DNA of 64,000 bases, from positions 186,001 to 250,000 of the forward strand of contig NZ_JRUQ01000019.1 in NCBI RefSeq assembly GCF_000773975.1, given 5' to 3'. A program made the position numbers and the translations under genes. A model generated the notes under the pieces. It made no database searches, was not told where the DNA came from, and saw nothing but the letters and a program-made list of their open reading frames with translations. Below are positions 36,193 through 44,899 of the stretch, one piece after another. Within the stretch, counting starts at the first letter, position 1. Each line of letters opens with the position of its first letter. The DNA is from Erwinia typographi. Its GTDB lineage: Bacteria > Pseudomonadota > Gammaproteobacteria > Enterobacterales > Enterobacteriaceae.

Positions 36193-37443
36193 ATGAGCTT
36201 TTCCGCCTTCGGTGACAAATTTACAAGACATTCAGGCATTACGCGCCTGATGGAAGATATGGGTGAAGGATTACGCACACCGGGTGCGGTTATGCTGGGC
36301 GGCGGCAATCCCGCGCAAATTCCAGCCATGAATGCGTATTTCCAACAGCTGCTACAGCAGATGCACGATCAGGGCAAGCTGGCCGAGGCGCTGTGCAACT
36401 ACGACGGCCCGCGTGGAAAAACAACGCTGCTGGAGTCGCTCTCAGCCCTGCTGCGCGAAGAGCTGGGCTGGGAAATTGGGCCGCAAAATATCGCTCTGAC
36501 TAACGGTAGCCAGAGCGCCTTCTTCTATCTGTTCAACCTGTACGCCGGACGACGCGCCGACGGCAGCAAGAAACGGGTGCTGTTCCCGCTGGCGCCGGAA
36601 TATCTGGGCTATGCGGATGCCGGGCTGGAGGAGGATCTTTTCGTCTCTACCCGTCCCAACATTGAGATGCTGCCCGAAGGGCAGTTCAAATATCATGTGG
36701 ATTTCGAGCATCTGCACATTACCGAAGATACTGGCCTGATCTGCGTTTCCCGCCCGACTAACCCAACGGGTAACGTTATTACTGACGAAGAGCTGATCAA
36801 GCTTGACCTGCTGGCGCAGCAGCATGACATTCCGCTGCTTATCGACAACGCCTACGGCGTGCCTTTTCCCGGCATCATTTTCAGCGAGGCCAGGCCGCTG
36901 TGGAATCCGAATATCATCCTGTGCATGAGCCTTTCCAAGCTCGGCCTTCCCGGCGCGCGCTGCGGCATTATCATCGCCGATGAGAAAACGATCTCAGCCA
37001 TCAGCAATATAAATGGCATTATCAGCCTGGCGCCGGGCAGCATCGGCCCGGCCATCGCCAATGAGATGATCCAGCGTGGCGATCTGCTGCGCCTGTCGGA
37101 ACAAACGATAAAACCGTTTTATCAGCAGCGCGTAAACCAGACCATCGCCGTCATTCGCCGCTATTTATCCGAAGATCGCTGTCTTATTCACAAGCCTGAG
37201 GGCGCAATTTTCCTCTGGCTGTGGTTTAAAGACCTGCCGGTTACCACCGAGGTGCTCTATCAGCGGCTGAAAAAACGGGGCGTGCTGATGGTGCCGGGCC
37301 ACTTCTTCTTTCCCGGCCTGGAGCAGGCGTGGCCGCACACGCATCAGTGTATGCGCATGAATTACGTGCCGGACAGCGACAAAATTGAACGGGGCATTGC
37401 GATACTCGCGGAGGAGATAGAGCGGGCGCATCAGGAAGGATGA
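36193..37443 (+). CDS. avtA: Valine-pyruvate aminotransferase
   Basis: Class I/II PLP aminotransferase of 416 residues that interconverts valine and pyruvate with 2-oxoisovalerate and alanine. It matches E. coli AvtA from FGDKFTRHSGIT through CNYDGPRGKTTLLE, RPTNPTGNVITDEEL and the PLP-Lys segment CMSLSKLGLPGARCG to the EEIER C-terminus. Its ribosome binding site is weak. It is convergent with ibpA and shares a bidirectional terminator with it. It occupies the place downstream of ibpA where ibpB lies in E. coli. Confidence 0.96.
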   Translation: MSFSAFGDKFTRHSGITRLMEDMGEGLRTPGAVMLGGGNPAQIPAMNAYFQQLLQQMHDQGKLAEALCNYDGPRGKTTLLESLSALLREELGWEIGPQNIALTNGSQSAFFYLFNLYAGRRADGSKKRVLFPLAPEYLGYADAGLEEDLFVSTRPNIEMLPEGQFKYHVDFEHLHITEDTGLICVSRPTNPTGNVITDEELIKLDLLAQQHDIPLLIDNAYGVPFPGIIFSEARPLWNPNIILCMSLSKLGLPGARCGIIIADEKTISAISNINGIISLAPGSIGPAIANEMIQRGDLLRLSEQTIKPFYQQRVNQTIAVIRRYLSEDRCLIHKPEGAIFLWLWFKDLPVTTEVLYQRLKKRGVLMVPGHFFFPGLEQAWPHTHQCMRMNYVPDSDKIERGIAILAEEIERAHQEG

Positions 37444-37472
37444 AAAAAGGGCCGCTGATGCGGCCCTTTCTA
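37443..37472. terminator. Bidirectional terminator between avtA and ibpA
   Basis: AAAGGGCCGC-TGAT-GCGGCCCTTT is a perfect 10-base stem with an A-run on one side and TTT-C on the other, centred between the converging stop codons. Confidence 0.9.
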
Positions 37473-37480
37473 CTGGCGGA

Positions 37481-37897
37481 TTACTTCAGAATTTCAATCT
37501 TCCGCGGCTGATTGGCTTCAGGCACGACGCGCTCAAGATCGATATAAAGCAGGCCATTTTCTAATTTGGCATCGCGCACGCTGACGTGTTCAGCCAGCTG
37601 GAACTTGCGCTCAAAATTGCGCTCGGCAATGCCCTGATACAGATAGGTTCGCTCCTGCTGTTCGTCAGGATGGGCGCCGCGCACGGTCAGCATATTGTCG
37701 TGGGCGGTGATATCCAGCTCGCTCTGAGCGAAGCCTGCCACGGCAATGGTGATTCGGTATTTATTTTCCGCCACCAGCTCCACGTTATAAGGAGGGTAGC
37801 CGCCGTTGCTCTGGCCCTGATTAGATTCCAGCAAATTGATCAGGCGGTCAAAGCCGATAGAAGAACGGTAAAGTGGGGCAAGATCGAAATTACGCAT
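37481..37897 (-). CDS. ibpA: Small heat-shock protein IbpA (only sHsp at this locus)
   Basis: Alpha-crystallin-type holdase of 138 residues that coats aggregating proteins and hands them to DnaK/ClpB. The alpha-crystallin domain spans about 35-125, and the C-terminal IEI anchoring motif is present (RKIEILK). Residue 66 is His (ITAHDN) and residue 109 is Asp (VRDAK), where E. coli IbpA has Gln and Gly. I recall these two changes as those that let Erwiniaceae IbpA work without IbpB. No ibpB is adjacent; avtA lies there. A sigma-32 promoter and a ROSE-like leader are upstream. Confidence 0.96.
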   Translation of the reverse strand: MRNFDLAPLYRSSIGFDRLINLLESNQGQSNGGYPPYNVELVAENKYRITIAVAGFAQSELDITAHDNMLTVRGAHPDEQQERTYLYQGIAERNFERKFQLAEHVSVRDAKLENGLLYIDLERVVPEANQPRKIEILK

Positions 37898-37904
37898 GTT
37901 ATTA

Positions 37905-37921
37905 CTCCTGAATTTCAGCGA
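37905..37921 (-). ncRNA. ROSE-like RNA thermometer core in the ibpA leader
   Basis: On the minus strand UCGCU (37917-37921) lies upstream of the Shine-Dalgarno AGGAG (37905-37909) within CGCUGAAAUUCAGGAG. That is the usual 3' hairpin of ROSE elements, in which a U(C/U)GCU motif masks AGGA at low temperature. The remaining upstream leader can also fold. Confidence 0.65.
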
Positions 37922-38008
37922 GAATTGAGGTCAGACCTTCCACTATGGACAGGTCGTGGGTCAGGATGACGTACCCTTACGGCGTACTCATTTGTGACCC
38001 TGATAGTA

Positions 38009-38036
38009 AAATGGTGACTTCAGGTCGGCTTTCAAG
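38009..38036 (-). promoter_or_regulatory. Sigma-32 heat-shock promoter of ibpA
   Basis: On the minus strand CTTGAAA (preceded by CCC), a 13-base spacer and CACCATTT match the sigma-32 consensus CTTGAAA-N13-15-CCCCATNT at 14 of 15 informative positions. Confidence 0.85.
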
Positions 38037-38189
38037 GGGCTAAAACGCAATTTTTTTAACCATTGAGCCACGAATGTCATACACTCAGGGAAGAATTCGT
38101 CGAACCAGTGCAAGAGTCGCCACAGAGCGGCCGGGAACTTCCCAGCACATGACGATAACAATCAGGCCGGCGTTGCCGTGACTGAAGGG

Positions 38190-38570
38190 ATGATGATGAT
38201 GAGAGTAATAAACAAGTGTCGCTGTGCCGGTCTGCTTGCCTGCCTTTCGCTGGCTGGCACTACCGGGTGCTCCAGCTTTATGACCCATTCCGGCCCCGAC
38301 CAGGGCTATTATTCCGGTACGCGTGCCGGTGCGGCGATTGTTGCCGACAGCAATAGCGGCTGGGTCATGCGCCCGCTGGCCGCGCTGGACCTGCCGTTTT
38401 CCGCCGTAGTGGATACGCTGTTCCTGCCGTGGGATTATTACCGTAAGGACAGCGACAAGGCCAACGACTCCCCGCGTGAGCGCGTGTTGCGCAGCGAACA
38501 GCAGAACCATACCAACGACAGCCTCGCTCAGGCCGCGCCAATGCCAGTTAGCACGCCTCCCCAGCAGTAG
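38190..38570 (+). CDS. yidQ: YidQ, YceK/DUF1375-family lipoprotein
   Basis: Small lipoprotein of about 126 residues. The signal peptide ends with a lipobox TTGC (LAGTTGCSS). The mature part has the family pattern GYYSGTRAGAAIVADSNSG and LDLPFSAVVDTLFLPWDYYR, then a polar Gln/Pro-rich tail. Four consecutive ATG codons (38190-38201) leave the exact start open. It follows ibpA divergently, as in E. coli. Function unknown; an envelope role is assumed from the lipid anchor. Confidence 0.87.
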   Translation: MMMMRVINKCRCAGLLACLSLAGTTGCSSFMTHSGPDQGYYSGTRAGAAIVADSNSGWVMRPLAALDLPFSAVVDTLFLPWDYYRKDSDKANDSPRERVLRSEQQNHTNDSLAQAAPMPVSTPPQQ

Positions 38571-38586
38571 CTTTCGCCCGCCCGGG

Positions 38587-39855
38587 CTACTCGCCCACGC
38601 CGACGATAAAGATTTGCTGCCAGCCCCCGACGTTACGCAGGTAGGCTACGTGTAACCCATCGGGGGAGCAGACCACCGCATCAGCCAGCGGGGCTTCATC
38701 CGTCCTCACGGTCAGACGATTGAGCTTGCCGGTTGCCATATCGCAAAGCATCACGCTGTTATCATTGATCAATGCCACTGAACGCCCGCCAGGATGCCAG
38801 CTGAAGGCCGACTGAATATCGCTCTTCGCCCGCGTAATCTGATGCGGCTCGCCGCCGGTCGGCGCAACGGTCCAAAGCTGTACCACGCCCGCCTCATCTT
38901 TCATTAAAAAGGCAATGGCCCGGCCGTCTGGCGAGCTGCGCAGCCAGTGGCGGGGCAGCATTGCCAGCCCCGGATGCGCGCGCCGGTGGGTAAAGGTCAG
39001 CCTGCGCTGGACAACGTTTTCAGGCGGCGCAGGCAGCCGGGTTGCCGTCCCGGCCAGCGGCGATTCGCCTTCCAGCGCGTAATCAGCCATCTTATCGGGC
39101 AGATCGACGATAAACACCTCCGGCACTTTTTCACCGTTTTCAGCCCGGGTGTCGCCAATAAAGGCCAGTGCCCAGCGCTGCCGGTGACCATCGTGCTTCA
39201 GATAGCCCTCCTCGCCGATCCAGCCTTCTTCATAAGCCCGGCTGATTTCGTCGCTGCCTGCGGCGGGGTTTGCGGTCGTTTTGCTAACCAGCACGCAGAA
39301 GTGGCTGCCATCGTACTCGCGCGGGTGCTGCTTAGGCGGGCAGACGGCGTGCAGAGGCACCGCCACGCCAACGTTGCGCAGATCCTCTTTGCTGTCGAAT
39401 TCGTGCATAACGTGGTCGTTATAGGTGTAGCTGAGGCGTGAGCCGTCCGGGCTGAAAACGTGTACATGCGAACCGCCGCGCAGCGCGCCGGGCGTGAAGG
39501 GCGGCGTAATATCGCAGGCGTCCAGATTCTCCGCGCGACCGTGCTGGATAATCACCCCGCGCCGATGGTGAAAGTCATACTGCCACTGGCTGTCCGGGTG
39601 TTCCGGGCCGTGGATGCAAACATAGCGAGGAGGCAGGTCGGGGCTGACGGTGACCACGCCAACATGCGCGCCGTCTTTAGCCTGGTACAGCACTTCCGTC
39701 TGGCCGCGAAGATTCACCCGCTCAACGGTTAAGCTGCTGAACGTCGCGCCATTTGGCCGCATGTCGTATACCAGCCACTGGCTGTCAGCCGTCCAGATAT
39801 TAATATTGGTAAGTTGATGGTTACGTTGATCAAACGTCAGCTGTGTTTCCGTCAT
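38587..39855 (-). CDS. yidR: YidR, DUF3748 beta-propeller-like protein
   Basis: Protein of 422 residues collinear with E. coli YidR. TolB/WD40-like repeats are visible as recurring strands such as GGSHVHVFSPDGSRLSYTYND, RSSPDGRAIAFLMKDE and FSWHPGGRSVALINDN. The ATG at 39855 has GGGGA upstream and gives the known N-terminus; the longer frame is rejected. No signal peptide is seen. It is the gene after the dehydrogenase at the end of the dgo unit (43-base gap), so it may be cotranscribed. Function unknown. Confidence 0.9.
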   Translation of the reverse strand: MTETQLTFDQRNHQLTNINIWTADSQWLVYDMRPNGATFSSLTVERVNLRGQTEVLYQAKDGAHVGVVTVSPDLPPRYVCIHGPEHPDSQWQYDFHHRRGVIIQHGRAENLDACDITPPFTPGALRGGSHVHVFSPDGSRLSYTYNDHVMHEFDSKEDLRNVGVAVPLHAVCPPKQHPREYDGSHFCVLVSKTTANPAAGSDEISRAYEEGWIGEEGYLKHDGHRQRWALAFIGDTRAENGEKVPEVFIVDLPDKMADYALEGESPLAGTATRLPAPPENVVQRRLTFTHRRAHPGLAMLPRHWLRSSPDGRAIAFLMKDEAGVVQLWTVAPTGGEPHQITRAKSDIQSAFSWHPGGRSVALINDNSVMLCDMATGKLNRLTVRTDEAPLADAVVCSPDGLHVAYLRNVGGWQQIFIVGVGE

Positions 39856-39898
39856 CGCGCTTTCCCCAGGACCTGTTCTGCCCCTAAGGGTAATGCAT

Positions 39899-40840
39899 TC
39901 AGCGGCTTTCGGGTACTGGCGTTGCCAGCGGCTGACCGTTAAAGAAGGCATCCACGTTTTTCGCCACCAGTTGTGACATAGCCAGACGCGTTGACCAGGT
40001 TGCGCTGGCTATATGCGGAGTCAGGACAACATTGGGCCGGTGAAATAGCGCGGAAGGAACCTGAGGCTCCTCGCTGAACACGTCCAGCCCTGCGCCACCC
40101 AGCGTCCCGGCATCCAGCGCCGCAATCAGGGCCTGCTCATCCACCACGCTGCCCCGACCTACGTTTATCAGGATCCCTTCACTCCCCAGCGCCTCCAGGA
40201 CTTCACGATTAATCAGATGGCGGTTGCTGGCCGTGCCCGGCGCGCAAACCAGCAAAAAGTCACTCTCTCTGGCCAGCGCCACGACATCAGGCTGATAGCG
40301 ATAGGCTACATTACCGAGCGGCGTCCGGTTGCAGTAAGCAATCGACATATCAAAGGCCTGCGCGCGTTTGGCTGCCGCCAGTCCAATTCGGCCCAGTCCC
40401 ACAATCCCCAGCGCAGATCCAGAGACCTTTCGCGTCCACGGATAGCTTGCCTGCGGCCATTTGCCCTGCTGAATAAATGCCTGCGCGCCAGGGATCTGGC
40501 GGGAAGTTGACAGCATCAACCCGATAGCAAGGTCGGCGACATCCTCTGTCAGTACGTCCGGCGTATGGGTCACCTTAACCTGATGCTCTTTTGCCGCCTG
40601 CACGTCGACACCGTCATAGCCAACGCCAAACACCGCAATCAGCGCCAGGTTAGGTAACGAGGCCATCAGCTCGCGGGTGACCACCGCCTCCCCATTGGTC
40701 AGCAGAACCTGAAAATCAGCCGCCATACCGGCAAAATCGCTGCTGGTTAGCAAGGAGAATTCTACAACCTCATAGCGTTGCTGTAAGTCGGACAGTAGCG
40801 GAGCAGGCAGAAACGCCTGCTTTAACACTTTCATTTTCAT
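39899..40840 (-). CDS. D-isomer-specific 2-hydroxyacid dehydrogenase in the dgo unit
   Basis: NAD(P)-dependent reductase of 313 residues. The dinucleotide loop is GIVGLGRIGLAAAKRA. The catalytic Arg lies in INVGRGSVVDE, Glu in FSEEPQVPSAL and His in TPHIASATWSTR. It resembles hydroxypyruvate or 2-ketogluconate reductases but is clearly distinct from the kguD product in this window. The gene begins immediately after the MFS transporter gene and so sits in the galactonate cluster, where E. coli has no such gene. It may reduce a 2-keto-aldonate, perhaps 2-ketogalactonate, to feed DgoD. That is inference. Confidence 0.85.
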   Translation of the reverse strand: MKMKVLKQAFLPAPLLSDLQQRYEVVEFSLLTSSDFAGMAADFQVLLTNGEAVVTRELMASLPNLALIAVFGVGYDGVDVQAAKEHQVKVTHTPDVLTEDVADLAIGLMLSTSRQIPGAQAFIQQGKWPQASYPWTRKVSGSALGIVGLGRIGLAAAKRAQAFDMSIAYCNRTPLGNVAYRYQPDVVALARESDFLLVCAPGTASNRHLINREVLEALGSEGILINVGRGSVVDEQALIAALDAGTLGGAGLDVFSEEPQVPSALFHRPNVVLTPHIASATWSTRLAMSQLVAKNVDAFFNGQPLATPVPESR

Positions 40841-40841
40841 A

Positions 40842-42158
40842 TTACTTACCTGGCTGATGATGAGGGACCGATTTCAGCGAACCGCGCGAGGGATGAGAGA
40901 CGATAATGCCGATTACGCCGCCAACAATCAGCGCTACGGCGACGATGAGCAGGCCGTAGTGATAGCTGTTAGTTATGTCCTTGATTTTGCCGAGAATAGG
41001 GGGTAAACCCAGTCCGACAAAGTTCGCCACCGTATTAATAAACGCGATGGAAGCGGCCGCCGCCACGCCAGCCAGCTTTTCGGTGGTAACGGCCCAGAAA
41101 ACGGGCGTCAGCGCAAAGTTAAAGCCAACGGTCAGCACCAGCAGCAGGTAAGACACCAGCAAATTGCCCGACCAGACGGCCATGGCCAGCGCCAGCCCGG
41201 AGAAGATCAGCGGCAGACCCATATGCCATGAGCGTTCGTTGGTCTTATCTGAATGACGACCGTTTAAGTACATAAACAGGCAGGCCAGCACGAACGGCAC
41301 CGCAGAGAGCAGGCCGATAACAAAATTGCTCTGCCCGGCCGCCATGCTTTTGACGATCAGCGGCATAAACAGCGTGATGCCAATCGAGCCAAAGGCCTGG
41401 AGGAACCAGACAAGACTCAGCAGCAGCACGGTTTTATCCTTCAGCGCGCTAAGCCAGGAGTGATTCTTTCCGATCTCCACGCCAACGTTATCCTGCTGCA
41501 AACGCTGGCGTAGCCACGACTTCTGCTCCGGGTTCAGCCACGGCGCATGCTCCGGCGTATCGGGCAGCCGCCACAGCACCAGCACGCCCAGCAGTACGGC
41601 GGGGAGCCCCTCCAGCGCGAACAGCCAGCGCCAGCCAGCTACGTCAGCAATCCCGTGCATGTTCAGGATCGCACCCGACACCGGCAGACCAATAATTGAC
41701 GCCGCCACGGAGCCCATATAGAAAAAGGACATCGCGCGGGCGCGGTTGCTTTTCGGGAACCAGCAGGAGATGTAGTAGATGATCCCCGGGGCAAATCCGG
41801 CTTCGCACATGCCCAGCAGAAAGCGCATCACGTACAGCTGGTTAGCGCTATGCACCAGCGCCATTCCGGTGCTGACGATACCCCATGTAATCATGATGCG
41901 GGCAATCCAGCGGCGCGCGCCGACCTTTGTCATGATCACGTTGCTGGGGATTTCGAACAGGATATAGGAGATGTAAAACATACCGACGCCGAGGCCGTAC
42001 ATGCTGGCGGAAAGGCCCAGATCCGCGTTCATTTGCAGCGCGGCGATGGAGATATTGGTCTTATCCAGATTGGCGACAAAATAGCAGATAACGATAAAGG
42101 GAATAATTTTCGCGTTCAGCTGTTTCAGGGTGGAGGTGTACAGATCGGTGTTCATCAT
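40842..42158 (-). CDS. MFS transporter (ACS family) in place of dgoT
   Basis: Twelve-helix carrier of 438 residues. VANLDKTNISIAAL in helix 1, ILFEIPSNVIMTKVGARRWIARIM after helix 2 and RFLLGMCEAGFAPGIIYYISCWFPKSNRAR in helix 4 define the anion:cation symporter family. It does not follow E. coli DgoT in detail and looks closer to tartrate/phthalate/rhamnonate-type members. The start at ATG 42158 has GAGG five bases upstream. A 113-base spacer separates it from dgoD. It probably imports galactonate or a related acid. Confidence 0.83.
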   Translation of the reverse strand: MMNTDLYTSTLKQLNAKIIPFIVICYFVANLDKTNISIAALQMNADLGLSASMYGLGVGMFYISYILFEIPSNVIMTKVGARRWIARIMITWGIVSTGMALVHSANQLYVMRFLLGMCEAGFAPGIIYYISCWFPKSNRARAMSFFYMGSVAASIIGLPVSGAILNMHGIADVAGWRWLFALEGLPAVLLGVLVLWRLPDTPEHAPWLNPEQKSWLRQRLQQDNVGVEIGKNHSWLSALKDKTVLLLSLVWFLQAFGSIGITLFMPLIVKSMAAGQSNFVIGLLSAVPFVLACLFMYLNGRHSDKTNERSWHMGLPLIFSGLALAMAVWSGNLLVSYLLLVLTVGFNFALTPVFWAVTTEKLAGVAAAASIAFINTVANFVGLGLPPILGKIKDITNSYHYGLLIVAVALIVGGVIGIIVSHPSRGSLKSVPHHQPGK

Positions 42159-42271
42159 CACTACCTCAACGGGTGGCGTGGCCGGGCTCGGGCAGCAAAA
42201 GGACCGCCCGCGGCGCACGCAGGGTATTTTGTGGGATGTTTGTTATGGCGCTTACTGACAGAGAGGGCGAT

Positions 42272-43420
42272 TTACCACTCGGCGACCGTGCCGTCGCCAA
42301 ACCGCCACAGCGGATTTCGCCAGTCCGGCGCGGTCTTGCTGCGTTCAATCACCAGCTGCTCGTTAATTTCCACGCCCAGACCAGGTTTGCTCAACGGCGC
42401 AAAGTGGCCGCCCTGCATCGTGAAGTCTTCTTTATTCACCACGTAATCCAGCAGCTCCGCGCCCTGGTTATAGTGAATTCCCATGCTCTGCTCCTGGAAT
42501 ACCGCATTGCGGGAAACAAAGTCCACATGCAGGCAGGAAGCCAGCGCAATCGGTCCCAGCGGGCAGTGAGGAGCCAACGCAACGTCATAGGCTTCCGCCA
42601 TGGCGGCAATTTTAAAACATTCGGTGATGCCGCCAGCGTGGGAGAGATCGGGCTGAAGGATAGCCAGACCGCCCGCGTCCAGCACGCGTTTGAATTCAAA
42701 GCGCGAGTACATACGCTCACCGGCCGCAATAGGCAGATGCGTCTGGGCCGCCAGCCGGGGATAGTATTCCGCCTGCTCTGCCAGCACCGGCTCTTCGATA
42801 AACAGCGGACGATAAGGCTCCAGCTCCTTAATCAGGATTTTCGCCATCGGCGCGCTGACACGGCCGTGGAAATCCAGCCCGAACTCAATGTCGTTGCCAA
42901 ACGCCTCGCGGATCTGCGCCACGGTATTGACCGCCGCATCCACTTTGCGTGAGCTGTCGATGATGCCCATCTCTTCGCAGCCGTTCAGCTTAAAGGTATC
43001 AAAGCCGATTTCACGCAGCTTTTTAATACCGTCAATCACTTCCGCCGGACGATCGCCGCCGACCCAGCTGTACGCTTTGATGCTGTCGCGCACCAGGCCG
43101 CCCAGCAGTTGCCAGACGGGAACGCCGAGGACCTTGCCTTTGATATCCCACAGCGCCTGATCAATACCGGCAATGGCGCTCATTAAAATCGGGCCACCGC
43201 GATAGAATCCGCCGCGATACATCACCTGCCACAGATCGTTGATCCGCGCCGGGTCCTGACCAATCAGAAATTCTGAAAGTTCATGCACGGCGGCCTCGAC
43301 GCTTCTGGCTCGCCCTTCGATAACCGGTTCTCCCCAGCCCACCACGCCTTCGTCCGTTTCAATCTTCAAAAACATCCAGCGCGGAGGCAGGCGATAAGTA
43401 GTCAGTTTTGTAATTTTCAT
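42272..43420 (-). CDS. dgoD: D-galactonate dehydratase
   Basis: Enolase-superfamily dehydratase of 382 residues converting D-galactonate to 2-keto-3-deoxygalactonate. It aligns over its whole length with E. coli DgoD. The metal and acid/base residues lie in [28 protein letters not shown] and [18 protein letters not shown]...VAEW ends the protein. The start overlaps the dgoA stop by 4 bases (ATGA). Substrate assignment is strong because of the operon and near-identity in motifs. Confidence 0.96.
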   Translation of the reverse strand: MKITKLTTYRLPPRWMFLKIETDEGVVGWGEPVIEGRARSVEAAVHELSEFLIGQDPARINDLWQVMYRGGFYRGGPILMSAIAGIDQALWDIKGKVLGVPVWQLLGGLVRDSIKAYSWVGGDRPAEVIDGIKKLREIGFDTFKLNGCEEMGIIDSSRKVDAAVNTVAQIREAFGNDIEFGLDFHGRVSAPMAKILIKELEPYRPLFIEEPVLAEQAEYYPRLAAQTHLPIAAGERMYSRFEFKRVLDAGGLAILQPDLSHAGGITECFKIAAMAEAYDVALAPHCPLGPIALASCLHVDFVSRNAVFQEQSMGIHYNQGAELLDYVVNKEDFTMQGGHFAPLSKPGLGVEINEQLVIERSKTAPDWRNPLWRFGDGTVAEW

Positions 43421-44034
43421 TGTACGGCGTCCTTATAGGCTGCAACGAAAGCGCGCGCCTGCTCTGCGGTGCGGGAAACGGGCTGTCCGGCACGATAGAG
43501 ATCGCTACCGAGGCCAGCGCCCACGCAGCCCGCAGCCAGAAACGCATGGAGATTTTCCGGAGTGACGCCGCCAACGGCAAACACCGGCACGTCCGGCGGC
43601 AGTACGGCTTTCAGCGCCTTAATGTAGTCCGGACCGAAGGCGGAAGAAGGGAAGATTTTCAGCGCCTGGGCGCCAGCTTTCAGCGCGGTAAAGGCCTCGG
43701 AGGCCGTAGCGCAGCCAGCCGCCACCGTCATGCCTTTTTCTACCGCGCGTTGGATGACCGCCACGTCAGTGTTTGGCGTCACCACCAACCTGCTATTAAT
43801 TACGGACAGCTGGTCAACCTGCTCCGGCTCCAGTACGGTGCCCGCGCCAATCAGTGCTTGATGGCCGAAGGCGGCAACCATACTGGCAATACTGCGCGAC
43901 CATTCCGGCGAGTTAAGCGGGATCTCAATAGCATCAAAACCCGCGTCAATTAACGCGGCAACGTGTGCCTCCGCCTCATCAGGGCGAATACCGCGCAGGA
44001 TAGCGATCAGCGGCAGCTTAGTAGGCCAGTTCAT
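43417..44034 (-). CDS. dgoA: 2-dehydro-3-deoxy-6-phosphogalactonate aldolase
   Basis: Class I KDPG-type aldolase of 205 residues that splits the phosphorylated intermediate into pyruvate and glyceraldehyde 3-phosphate. The Schiff-base Lys is in [15 protein letters not shown]. The Glu in [10 protein letters not shown] and the phosphate loops [11 protein letters not shown] and [10 protein letters not shown] are present. The ATG at 44034 matches the E. coli start ([15 protein letters not shown]). It overlaps the end of dgoK by 17 bases, an arrangement typical of tight coupling. Confidence 0.95.
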   Translation of the reverse strand: MNWPTKLPLIAILRGIRPDEAEAHVAALIDAGFDAIEIPLNSPEWSRSIASMVAAFGHQALIGAGTVLEPEQVDQLSVINSRLVVTPNTDVAVIQRAVEKGMTVAAGCATASEAFTALKAGAQALKIFPSSAFGPDYIKALKAVLPPDVPVFAVGGVTPENLHAFLAAGCVGAGLGSDLYRAGQPVSRTAEQARAFVAAYKDAVQ

Positions 44035-44899
44035 CGGCAATACTCCTGATTCCATGCTGGAAGGCCCGGTCGCCCTCCAGCAGTTGAGCGGACAGCCCGG
44101 TAAGCTGCAACGCCTTCAGATAGCGTTCGGCCAGCGAGCTGCCTGCAATAAGGGTTAGCGGGGTTTTATGCCCCTGCATAAAGGTCGCTGCCATCAGCGC
44201 CGCTTCATGACCTATCAGCAAACCGGAAAGAAAATCGCTGACCGACTCACGAGAACGAGCACCCAGCACATGCGCTGCACGCACCTCAAATAACCGGCTG
44301 AGAATGCTGCGATCGTTAGCGCCCGTTTCCAGCCCCTGAGAGAAGGCCTCTGCGTCCGGGCGCTGCGCTGGCAGCCCGCTGCCAATCAGCGAATGGTTAA
44401 GCAGAACATGGTGAAGTTCTCCGGTCATCACGGTGCGAAAATCCACGATCTTGCCCGCTTCTTCCTTCACCCACTTACAGTGGGTGCCGGGCATGACGTA
44501 ATGAGTGGCAGGACAAAGCCGCGCGGCGCCAAGCAGCTGCGTCTCTTCTCCGCGCATCACGTTAAAATTATCGCTTTGCACCATGCTCAACCCCGGCACA
44601 ATCCAGGCTCTGTTTTCCACCCTGGTCAGGCGGAAGGCAATCTCCCCCAGCGAGACCGGACAGGGCAGATAGGGCACATTCAGCCAGCCCGCGTTGCTCC
44701 CGACCATCCCGGCCATGATCACCGGCAGCTCGCTGACCGGCCATCCTTCAGTGATCGTTGTAAAAACCCCGGCTGGCGTCCGGCCGTTCAGCCGGGTAAC
44801 GCCGGATTCAGAACGGCGTTCCTCCTGACAGATTCCTTCGCGGAAATACCAGGCACGGAGGTTAGTGGAGCCCCAGTCGATAGCAATATAGCTGGTCAC
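44018..44899 (-). CDS. dgoK: 2-dehydro-3-deoxygalactonokinase
   Basis: Sugar-acid kinase of 293 residues that phosphorylates 2-keto-3-deoxygalactonate before the aldolase step. Family segments are IAIDWGSTNLRAW, VIMAGMVGSNAGW, MRGEETQLLGA, VMPGTHCKWV, FRTVMTGELHH and FLSGLLIGHEAAL. It starts with GTG at 44899, overlapping the dgoR TGA (GTGA), so its translation depends on dgoR. It is the second gene of dgoRKAD. Confidence 0.95.
   Translation of the reverse strand: MTSYIAIDWGSTNLRAWYFREGICQEERRSESGVTRLNGRTPAGVFTTITEGWPVSELPVIMAGMVGSNAGWLNVPYLPCPVSLGEIAFRLTRVENRAWIVPGLSMVQSDNFNVMRGEETQLLGAARLCPATHYVMPGTHCKWVKEEAGKIVDFRTVMTGELHHVLLNHSLIGSGLPAQRPDAEAFSQGLETGANDRSILSRLFEVRAAHVLGARSRESVSDFLSGLLIGHEAALMAATFMQGHKTPLTLIAGSSLAERYLKALQLTGLSAQLLEGDRAFQHGIRSIADELAY

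Noticed and set aside
40842-42158. Calling the transporter dgoT
   Set aside because: It occupies the right place but the detailed motifs differ from E. coli DgoT, so it is a non-orthologous ACS-family carrier.
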